The notes beneath the pieces were generated by a model. The model searched no databases, was not told the DNA's origin, and worked only from the letters and a program-made list of their open reading frames with translations. Shown one piece after another: positions 22,030-27,225 of a stretch of DNA of 27,225 bases. Position 1 is the stretch's first letter. The number at the start of each line of letters is the position of its first letter. This DNA comes from a virus: IMG/VR virus record IMGVR_UViG_3300027770_000212, positions 1-27,225 of that record; one strand, 5' to 3'. Both the position numbers and the translations under genes were made by a program.

Positions 22030-24542
22030 GAAAAGAAATCCTCTATTGTGCTCTGCTTTTCGGTGTGCCAGTTAATTGTATCGAGAATAGCATTTAGCGG
22101 AGACATGAATGCTTTTTCGAACTGCGTATCATAGTCGATATAGCCATCAAGCTTGAACTCAGGCGGAAGAGCAGCAAACGCAGTAATCACATTATCTTGT
22201 ATTGGATTAGGCATCTTGAGATAAGAGAATCTTACCTTTTCGCCATCCTTGATGAGCTCATATCTTTTCTGAAGCTTGAGCTGCTTGATTTTGTTATTGT
22301 ATGTCAGAGCACCACGAACATGAATAGGAACGCTCTTAGTCTCATTTTTATATTTAGCGACATCCTGAACAGAACGCGGAAAAGCAACTTCTTCGAACGA
22401 TAGCTTATAGAACTTGGTTTTGAACTCAGCGATAAACTTATGCAACTCTTCTTCAGACTGGTTCATGATGATAGTGAGAGCGTTTTTAATAGCTTCGCGA
22501 CACACAGCAGGAGTCGACGACTTGACCGCCTCGATACCCAGCATCTTTAGTTTTGGTTTCGCGTAGCGCACGCCTTCAGAGTCATGAACATTGAGGATAT
22601 AGCGTTTCTTGGCGGTCCAGATACCACGATCAGCAATAACCTCACGCTTCATGTTCATTTTTTGCTGGAAGGCGGACATACGGTCAGCAAGATCCTGATA
22701 AATCTCTGCAATGACTGGTTCGATTTTATCGCTAGCCACTTTATCCAAAAAGTTAACGATCTTTTCTTTAAGTTCCGGAGTGATTCCCTCTGCTTCAATT
22801 CTTTGTCCAAAGACCATATGAACAAGTCTGTCAAAACTAATATACAGCGAATCTGTATCCGATGCAATAACATAATCGTAATCTCCTGTTTTCAATAGCT
22901 TATTGAGATACTTATTCATCTCAGATTCAGCCCAACGAATTGATAGCTGACCACCAAGAGTAATAGCAGTTGCTTGATCAATGTCAAAGAAACGGAAATG
23001 AGGATTACCGATAGCGCCGTAAGCTGAGTTCAGCTGAATCTTTTTCGCCATTTGCATATTTTTGTATCGGGAAATATCATTATATGATTGCTTAGAGCTA
23101 GTAGCCTCGTGCTCCTTTTGAGCATCAATCATCTTATCTTTATACACTACGCGATCGTTATACATACGCTCCATGATTTCGGGAAGGAATCCTTGCCTTT
23201 CTTTTTTGAAATAGCAACCATTCGCAGCAAGCCCATATCCGTTAGGGACGGTTGGGATATCACCATCTAGTAGCTCATCAATGGTCACACTAGTCTTAAC
23301 AACACGACCACGATCATCACGATACAGAGTTTCTGGACTGATATTATACTGCATGATAAGATGCGGATACAGACTGTTCAAGTCGAAAGACATTACCCAA
23401 TCATATCCACCAGGCTTAGGTTCCTTGACGTGAGCACCAACATATGCTTCATCCTTAGCTCCACCTCCTTCAAGTGGAACTGCAATCTTTTGCTTATGTA
23501 GATGGTTGTGAATGATAACGTCCCACATACGAACTTGTGTGAAGATATCTAGCAAAGTCACCTTCGCGTCGTACGCGAGCGCGAGAGCCATATCAATGAG
23601 CTTCATCTTATCATCAAGCTTTTGAACCAGCTCAACGTCTCGAATGTTATAGTCAATGAACTTTTGGAAATCTTTGATATAGAAATCGTGTAGTGAATCG
23701 TACTCAGAATAATCTAGCTTACGCTCACCGAGCTCGACGAAACCGATATGGTCTAGACGATAGCTTTCTTGCTGACTATAAGTGAATTTCTGATACATCT
23801 CAAGATAGTCGAGAGTCGCAACACCAGCGATAGTGTATACTGTTTCTTCTTTGCCATACTTACGTTTCACTCTGCGATCAGTAAAGAAACGCCACGGACT
23901 GAACGCTTTGGTCGCTGACTCACCAAGTATTTGGTTCATGCGCCGCACGAGGTAAGGAATATCGAAGAACATGATATTCCAACCGATCACAACATCAGGA
24001 TATCCGTTACTCCACTCACTCAGGAACTTAGTCAGTAGCTCTTTCTCGTTATTGCACTGATAGTAATAGACGTCGTTGCGCGAAGGCACATAATCATAAT
24101 ATGCCCACACATAATACATTCCGTTTTTTCTGAGAGTGATCGCGGTGATTTCTTGCGCCGCTACGTCAGCGCTCGGGAAACCATTCTCCGAGCTAACCTC
24201 GATGTCGATATTCGCTACGTTGATTAGGTCGCGGTCGTATACGATTTCGTTAGGATACTCTTCGTTAAGATACGTGTATAGGAAACGAGGCATCCCATAG
24301 ATCTTGAAGTTGCTGATGTCTTGATACTGCTTAATGAAATCTTTTGCTTCACGCATCGACAAGAATTCGACAGGATCCAAATTGTTTCCACGAATATCTT
24401 TCCACTCAGCGTTCTCACGCTTAGATGGTAGATACATCGTTGGCGTATAGGGGATCTTTTCTTCGAAAGCTCGGCCGCGGTCGTAACCGCGAACGAGAAT
24501 GTTGTTTCCGTGCTCTACTGCATTTGTATAGAATTTTGACAT
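22026..24542 (-). CDS. 43: Family B DNA polymerase, T4 gp43-like
   Basis: 838 residues (T4 gp43 has 898). Replicates phage DNA with 3'-5' proofreading. Exonuclease sites: NIDIE (Asp113, Glu115), NIMFFD (189-194), YNIRD (298-302). Polymerase sites: DLNSLYP (387-393, motif A), KKIQLNSAYGAIGN (500-513, motif B) and DTD (562-564, motif C). The last residues contain QSTIEDFF, a good clamp-binding (PIP-like) motif of the form QxxIxxFF. The N-terminus MSKFYT matches the family, so the start at 24542 is firm, yet no ribosome site precedes it; an early promoter ends 5 nt upstream. The mRNA is therefore probably leaderless. Confidence 0.96.
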   Translation of the reverse strand: MSKFYTNAVEHGNNILVRGYDRGRAFEEKIPYTPTMYLPSKRENAEWKDIRGNNLDPVEFLSMREAKDFIKQYQDISNFKIYGMPRFLYTYLNEEYPNEIVYDRDLINVANIDIEVSSENGFPSADVAAQEITAITLRKNGMYYVWAYYDYVPSRNDVYYYQCNNEKELLTKFLSEWSNGYPDVVIGWNIMFFDIPYLVRRMNQILGESATKAFSPWRFFTDRRVKRKYGKEETVYTIAGVATLDYLEMYQKFTYSQQESYRLDHIGFVELGERKLDYSEYDSLHDFYIKDFQKFIDYNIRDVELVQKLDDKMKLIDMALALAYDAKVTLLDIFTQVRMWDVIIHNHLHKQKIAVPLEGGGAKDEAYVGAHVKEPKPGGYDWVMSFDLNSLYPHLIMQYNISPETLYRDDRGRVVKTSVTIDELLDGDIPTVPNGYGLAANGCYFKKERQGFLPEIMERMYNDRVVYKDKMIDAQKEHEATSSKQSYNDISRYKNMQMAKKIQLNSAYGAIGNPHFRFFDIDQATAITLGGQLSIRWAESEMNKYLNKLLKTGDYDYVIASDTDSLYISFDRLVHMVFGQRIEAEGITPELKEKIVNFLDKVASDKIEPVIAEIYQDLADRMSAFQQKMNMKREVIADRGIWTAKKRYILNVHDSEGVRYAKPKLKMLGIEAVKSSTPAVCREAIKNALTIIMNQSEEELHKFIAEFKTKFYKLSFEEVAFPRSVQDVAKYKNETKSVPIHVRGALTYNNKIKQLKLQKRYELIKDGEKVRFSYLKMPNPIQDNVITAFAALPPEFKLDGYIDYDTQFEKAFMSPLNAILDTINWHTEKQSTIEDFFS

Positions 24543-24547
24543 AGCTT

Positions 24548-24576
24548 ATAGTACCATAAAACTAAACAGCTGTCAA
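24548..24576 (-). promoter_or_regulatory. Early promoter for DNA polymerase
   Basis: TTGACA (24571-24576), a 17-nt spacer and TACTAT (24548-24553) on the minus strand, with ATCTTGACA as the extended -35. The -35 lies inside the end of the Sm-like gene. Only 5 nt separate the -10 from the polymerase ATG. Confidence 0.7.
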
Positions 24577-24903
24577 GATCCCTTTCTTAGGAAGCACAAG
24601 ACCAGAACCGAAATTCTGATTGTAGGCATTTTCGACTTGATCGTTGGGTTCATAAGTGAACATAACATTACGAGGGTCTAGGACGATTTCTTTGGTGCGA
24701 GCCATCGGGATGAAATCAAGTAGAGCCATTTGAGCTTTGCCTCCTGGGCCTGGATTAAGCATGACTGCTGCTGGTTTAATGACCTTAATCATATTACCCA
24801 TAACACCAACCTTACCTACGATTTCATCACCGTTAAGCAAACGAAGCATCATGACAGTTGTATTACGATTCTCATCATTCATATTCATAGGATTAATATT
24901 CAT
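24562..24903 (-). CDS. Small conserved protein, possibly Sm/Hfq-like fold
   Basis: 113 residues. After a Met/Asn-rich leader, the pattern VMMLRLLNGDEIVGKVGVMGNMIKVIKPAAVML suggests the strongly bent five-strand sheet of Sm-like proteins (short strand, G-D/E-x-I-x-G, then strand). Next come FIPMARTKEIVLDPRNVMFTYEPNDQVENAYNQNFGSGLVLP, and the ending YN..FGSGL is conserved in homologues I remember from T4-like cyanophages. Sm-like proteins often bind RNA, so a regulatory role is conceivable, but the fold assignment is an inference. AAGGAAG stands 4 nt before the ATG. It lies between holin and polymerase genes. Confidence 0.72.
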   Translation of the reverse strand: MNINPMNMNDENRNTTVMMLRLLNGDEIVGKVGVMGNMIKVIKPAAVMLNPGPGGKAQMALLDFIPMARTKEIVLDPRNVMFTYEPNDQVENAYNQNFGSGLVLPKKGILTAV

Positions 24904-24912
24904 TTCACTTCC

Positions 24913-25386
24913 TTACTTCGCCACGCCTTGAATCTTTTCTTGTCCTCTAGACCAAGCTGCAATACCAAGAACCGCACCCATTGCTAGATGGAATAGGCCA
25001 GCGCCTTGCAGCGTAAGTGGACTCCATTGAACAAGAGGCGTTTTTGTCATGACCTGAGCAACGCTCCAGGCAACAGGGAATATGGCCATATCAAGGCAAC
25101 AGATAACCATATAACACCAACCCATAGCAGGACGCCATTTCTTCACCATCCAGTCTTCATTCTGTTTGGAGTTTTCTGCTTCCCACTGTTTCTTTTCCAG
25201 TTCAATCTTAGCAAGCTGAGCTGCTTCAGAAAGCTGCATCGCGGGCGCGGGAGCAGCAGAACGTGGAGTATTATCAATATATGTAGTAGCAATCGAAGCA
25301 GCCGCTCCCTTAGTAGCAGCTGGAATCATATCCATCGCAGGTTTAGCTGCTACTGGTTCATCATCTGGTAAACCGAACTTAGGCAT
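24913..25386 (-). CDS. Holin (three-transmembrane GTA-like family)
   Basis: 157 residues. A long Ala/Pro-rich cytoplasmic leader (about 1-80) precedes KKWRPAMGWCYMVICCLDMAIFPVAW, the signature of holins related to gene-transfer-agent 3-TM holins, followed by a further hydrophobic segment (GAGLFHLAMGAVLGIAAW). Holins open the cytoplasmic membrane so that the endolysin reaches the wall. The endolysin gene ends 9 nt upstream, forming a normal holin/endolysin pair, but the pair is inside the replication block, not beside the spanins. AAGGAG lies close to the ATG. Confidence 0.83.
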   Translation of the reverse strand: MPKFGLPDDEPVAAKPAMDMIPAATKGAAASIATTYIDNTPRSAAPAPAMQLSEAAQLAKIELEKKQWEAENSKQNEDWMVKKWRPAMGWCYMVICCLDMAIFPVAWSVAQVMTKTPLVQWSPLTLQGAGLFHLAMGAVLGIAAWSRGQEKIQGVAK

Positions 25387-25395
25387 AATATCTCC

Positions 25396-26013
25396 TTATG
25401 AAAAGATTTCGAGTGCTGCTTCATAATGAGATTTGCGGTCTTCCAGACCTATAGTTCCACCATTGATTTTCTTAGTAACAGTAACGATATCACCCTTATC
25501 AGCCCACTGATTAAGCTCACGAGAATCCCAGAACCAACCAGCTGACCATGCGGCACCTTCTTCAGTTGCAAGCCATTCGGTTGCTTCTTCAAGTGACATG
25601 TTCATATCAGCAGCAAAGGCTTGATAGTTAGACTTACCTGTGAGCTGAACTAGTCCACGACCACAGTAGCGATAGCCATCTCCTGATGCTTCGTCACCAT
25701 TGCCCATGCGCGAAGCATAAACACGATTAGCTATCTTTTGTGGGTTCTTAGCGAACGCTGAGGTATCTACTCCACGAAAATACTTAGGGAAAATCACCTT
25801 GAGGCGGTCGGCTGAATAGTTAAGATTTTCCTTGATTGTGCGTAGACCACCAGATTCGTGACCTACCTGAGCAAGAAACATTGAGATGCGGTTCTTATTA
25901 TTGATTTCATAGAACTCCATCATTTCGTTAAGGAATTCTACATATTTTTGAATGATATCTTCGTCCGTATCTTCGAAAAATTCATTCAGTTGTTCAAATG
26001 ATATTAGCGCCAT
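25396..26013 (-). CDS. GH19 endolysin (chitinase/lysozyme-like)
   Basis: 205 residues, the length of single-domain phage GH19 lysins. It hydrolyses cell-wall peptidoglycan at lysis. GHESGG carries the catalytic acid Glu53, and KEN the second catalytic Glu62. Further family blocks are LNYSADRL..IFPKYF, NRVYASRMGNGDEASGDGYRYCGRGLVQLTGKSNY and KKINGGTIGLEDRKSHY. There is no signal peptide, so release depends on the holin gene that follows after 9 nt. AAGGAG precedes the ATG, and a late-type octamer (AATAAATA) lies 19 nt upstream. Confidence 0.94.
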   Translation of the reverse strand: MALISFEQLNEFFEDTDEDIIQKYVEFLNEMMEFYEINNKNRISMFLAQVGHESGGLRTIKENLNYSADRLKVIFPKYFRGVDTSAFAKNPQKIANRVYASRMGNGDEASGDGYRYCGRGLVQLTGKSNYQAFAADMNMSLEEATEWLATEEGAAWSAGWFWDSRELNQWADKGDIVTVTKKINGGTIGLEDRKSHYEAALEIFS

Positions 26014-26031
26014 AGGAGTCTCCTTTCGCGC

Positions 26032-26039
26032 TATTTATT
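26032..26039 (-). promoter_or_regulatory. Late promoter variant AATAAATA for endolysin and holin
   Basis: The minus-strand octamer AATAAATA, one base off the T4 late consensus, overlaps the stop codon of the DUF1127 gene and lies 18 nt before the endolysin ATG, leaving just enough room for its ribosome site. It would give late lysis genes their own promoter. Confidence 0.55.
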
Positions 26040-26187
26040 AGATCTTAGGTCTGTAGATCATTTCTGTTGCGAGATAATGAATATCTAGTCGTGTGATACC
26101 GATATCTGCGAGTTCTCTATCTGATAGTCTGCTCAATTCGTTAACAACAGTATAATATCGACGTGTTTTTTTAAACCATTCTAGCAT
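26038..26187 (-). CDS. DUF1127 small protein
   Basis: 49 residues: MLEWFKKTRRYYTVVNEL then SRLSDRELADIGITRLDIHYL. The block ELxxLSDRELADIGItRxDI is the DUF1127 (YjiS-like) signature, a family of small Arg-rich proteins found mostly in Proteobacteria and multiplied in alphaproteobacteria, where members are linked to RNA turnover and phosphate or carbon metabolism. AGGAG stands 6 nt before the ATG. It lies between hsp20 and endolysin genes, after a terminator-like hairpin, and its stop overlaps the endolysin promoter. In a phage it may tune host regulation early or during heat-shock-like conditions; this is an inference. Confidence 0.88.
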   Translation of the reverse strand: MLEWFKKTRRYYTVVNELSRLSDRELADIGITRLDIHYLATEMIYRPKI

Positions 26188-26209
26188 GTGTGTCTCCTGA
26201 AACAGATAA

Positions 26210-26233
26210 AGCGAGCCAGTTTCCCGGCTCGCT
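26210..26233 (-). terminator. Terminator-like hairpin after hsp20
   Basis: On the minus strand an 8-bp stem AGCGAGCC / GGCTCGCT with an 8-nt loop is followed by a short T-rich stretch (TTTATC). It lies between the hsp20 stop and the DUF1127 ATG. The short T-run suggests partial termination, so some message could continue into the DUF1127, endolysin and holin genes. Confidence 0.6.
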
Positions 26234-26261
26234 GCATTACGAAAATCTCAACGGGTTATAA

Positions 26262-26714
26262 TTAGTCGATGTTGATTTTCTTAGGCTTCTGGTTATCAGG
26301 AATGAAGTTTTCCAACCACACCTTGAGAATGCCGTTCATCAATTCGGCATTGTTTACCACTACAGTATCAGCAAGAGTGAATGTGCGATTGAAGGCACGC
26401 TCTGCAATTCCCTTGTAGTAGTAGAACTCGGTAGCCTTATCCATATCACTGGAGTCCTTAGTCTTACCAGCAATGGTTAGCTTACCACCATCGAGAGTCA
26501 GCTCGATATCTGTCTTCGCAAATCCTGCGACAGCCATTTCGATAACATACTTGTTATCATCGACCTTCTTGATATTGTATGGAGGATATCCAGGAAGGTT
26601 CTTACCGATACCATCCAACTGCGAAGATAGCAGCTTGAACGTCTTGTCGAAACCGACAGAGAAAGGATCAAAAGATGCGAATGGAGATGGGATTTGTGCG
26701 TAGTCTTTATTCAT
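26262..26714 (-). CDS. hsp20: Small heat-shock protein (Hsp20/IbpA-like)
   Basis: 150 residues. The alpha-crystallin domain covers about 45-140: YPPYNIKKVDDNKYVIEMAVAGFAKTDIELTLDGGKLTIAGKT, YKGIAERAFNRTFTLADTVVVNNAELMNGILKVWLE, with a C-terminal IxI motif (INI) used in oligomer assembly. Such proteins hold unfolded proteins for refolding; in T4-like phages they probably help folding of abundant virion proteins. AGGAGG stands 6 nt before the ATG and can pair with the preceding ACCTTGC (see 26721-26739). A perfect late promoter lies at 26770-26777. It separates regA from polymerase. Confidence 0.95.
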   Translation of the reverse strand: MNKDYAQIPSPFASFDPFSVGFDKTFKLLSSQLDGIGKNLPGYPPYNIKKVDDNKYVIEMAVAGFAKTDIELTLDGGKLTIAGKTKDSSDMDKATEFYYYKGIAERAFNRTFTLADTVVVNNAELMNGILKVWLENFIPDNQKPKKINID

Positions 26715-26720
26715 AGTATG

Positions 26721-26739
26721 ACCTCCTATTAGGCAAGGT
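26721..26739 (-). promoter_or_regulatory. Possible RNA thermometer hairpin masking the hsp20 ribosome site
   Basis: In the minus-strand transcript ACCUUGC (26739-26733) can pair with GGAGGU (26726-26721) across a small loop, leaving one G unpaired. This hides the Shine-Dalgarno AGGAGG. UUGC opposite GGA with a bulged G resembles the ROSE thermometers that control rhizobial small heat-shock genes. The match is short and unverified. Confidence 0.4.
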
Positions 26740-26746
26740 TAAGTAT

Positions 26747-26765
26747 GCGACCCCGAAGGCGTCGC
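26747..26765 (-). promoter_or_regulatory. UUCG-tetraloop hairpin in the hsp20 5' leader
   Basis: The minus-strand sequence GCGACGCCTTCGGGGTCGC forms seven G-C/A-U pairs around a cUUCGg tetraloop, with one bulged G. With T4 late spacing, transcription would start near 26764, so the message begins with this hairpin. It may stabilise the mRNA end or form the first element of a structured leader. Confidence 0.6.
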
Positions 26766-26769
26766 GGTT

Positions 26770-26777
26770 TATTTATA
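26770..26777 (-). promoter_or_regulatory. Late promoter TATAAATA for hsp20
   Basis: A perfect T4 late octamer on the minus strand in the 122-nt gap between regA and hsp20, 55 nt before the ATG. The rest of that gap (to 26836) contains no gene that I can see. Confidence 0.75.
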
Positions 26778-26836
26778 TGTAGCGAAGGAGATATATCCCC
26801 AACACCACACATAAATTCAGTAAGGTAGAGAAAGCG

Positions 26837-27223
26837 TCAATCAACGGTCCGCTTCTTACCGATGTTGTATTTAGCTTCGAGTTTCCACTCATTCTTTTCT
26901 TTGTGAGCTATGATTTTGATTTGGTTTAGTGGTGCGACGATATCATTCGTGCGCTCGGTATTCACGATATCAATAAGCTCCCATTCGGCGAGCAGATTGG
27001 TGATCGTGTTACGGCGTGCTTTATCTTCGTCTGAGAAATTCGTAGGCTTTCCGTCGAGGGCAAACAGTTCTTTAAAGTGAACGATATAGTATCGGCCCTG
27101 TTTGTGTAGAATATGACATGACTGGAACAATACCTTATCGCGTCGAGAAGCGACTCCGATACGAGTTAATGTTTCTCTAATTTTAAGGAAATCTTCTGCT
27201 GATCGAAGCTTAACTTCAATCAT
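26837..27223 (-). CDS. regA: RegA translational repressor
   Basis: 128 residues (T4 RegA has 122). It binds early mRNAs near their start codons and shuts off their translation. The match to T4 is strong over the whole length: EDFLKIRETLTRIGVA, DKVLFQSCHILHKQGRYYIVHFKELF, DGK, EEDKARRNTITNLLAEWELIDIV and KNEWKLEAKYNIGKK at the C-terminus. The ATG is at 27221-27223; its ribosome site lies outside the window. In T4, regA also lies just before gene 43; here six genes (hsp20, DUF1127, endolysin, holin, Sm-like) or more precisely five are inserted between them. Leaderless polymerase and primase starts raise the question of how RegA would bind them. Confidence 0.96.
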   Translation of the reverse strand: MIEVKLRSAEDFLKIRETLTRIGVASRRDKVLFQSCHILHKQGRYYIVHFKELFALDGKPTNFSDEDKARRNTITNLLAEWELIDIVNTERTNDIVAPLNQIKIIAHKEKNEWKLEAKYNIGKKRTVD

Positions 27224-27225
27224 AT

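Noticed and set aside
26835-26840. TTGACG on the minus strand overlapping the regA stop, possible early promoter for hsp20
   Set aside because: The hexamer 17 nt downstream is AATTTA, a poor -10, and the extended TCTTGAC of the other early promoters is missing.
1-27225. CRISPR array, insertion sequence or integrase/attachment site
   Set aside because: I saw no regularly spaced direct repeats, transposase motifs or integrase motifs; the window looks like a virulent phage genome.

Overview
The window is part of the genome of a large tailed phage of the T4 superfamily. Every gene I can support is read on the minus strand (right to left), with short gaps and many TAATG or ATGA stop/start overlaps. 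T4-type core genes are clear: regA, DNA polymerase (43), uvsX recombinase, DnaB-type helicase (41) and primase (61), plus T4-like late promoters (TATAAATA and close variants). Several small conserved genes are of kinds I remember from marine cyano- and alphaproteobacterial T4-like phages. The host is probably an alphaproteobacterium, possibly Rhizobiales or a relative. Reasons are a DUF1127 small protein, early promoters with a CTTGAC-N17 core like that described for Sinorhizobium, several apparently leaderless starts, and a B12-dependent class II ribonucleotide reductase. The host is an inference and the phage species is not identified.

Layout from right to left, in transcription order. 27223-24562 holds regA, a small heat-shock protein (Hsp20) with a structured 5' leader, a DUF1127 micro-protein, a GH19 endolysin, a holin and a small Sm-like conserved protein. 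24542-17667 is the replication/recombination block: polymerase, three small conserved genes including a membrane/coiled-coil protein, uvsX, two small genes (one in the place of T4 gene 40) and the helicase. 17590-16282 holds a zinc metalloprotease-like protein, a glutaredoxin, a tRNA with CAU anticodon and an RlpA-like lipoprotein, closed by a strong terminator.

16227-2205 is a long late region, probably for virion and lysis proteins. Its first part is unusual. Two proteins begin with a T4-like capsid-targeting peptide: a His-rich protein and a protein with nucleic-acid-ligase motifs. Nearby are a nuclease-like protein, a 1046-residue mosaic with a HIGH-type nucleotidyltransferase domain, a Dps-like protein, and a 565-residue basic protein with four regularly spaced V/I-D-E motifs that look like prohead-protease sites. 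I suggest this is a cassette of enzymes and peptides packaged in the head and delivered with the DNA. Then come two structural beta-rich proteins, conserved small proteins and a spanin pair. Finally an early promoter restarts transcription into primase and ribonucleotide reductase, which runs off the left edge.

Regulation is visible. Five early-type promoters share TCTTGAC-N17-TAnnnT, and in three of them the -10 lies 5-6 nt before an ATG, so DNA polymerase and primase mRNAs appear leaderless. Late promoters precede the virion cassette, RlpA, endolysin and hsp20. At 13065-13131 a late promoter, a consensus plus-strand promoter and a weaker opposing one are packed together.
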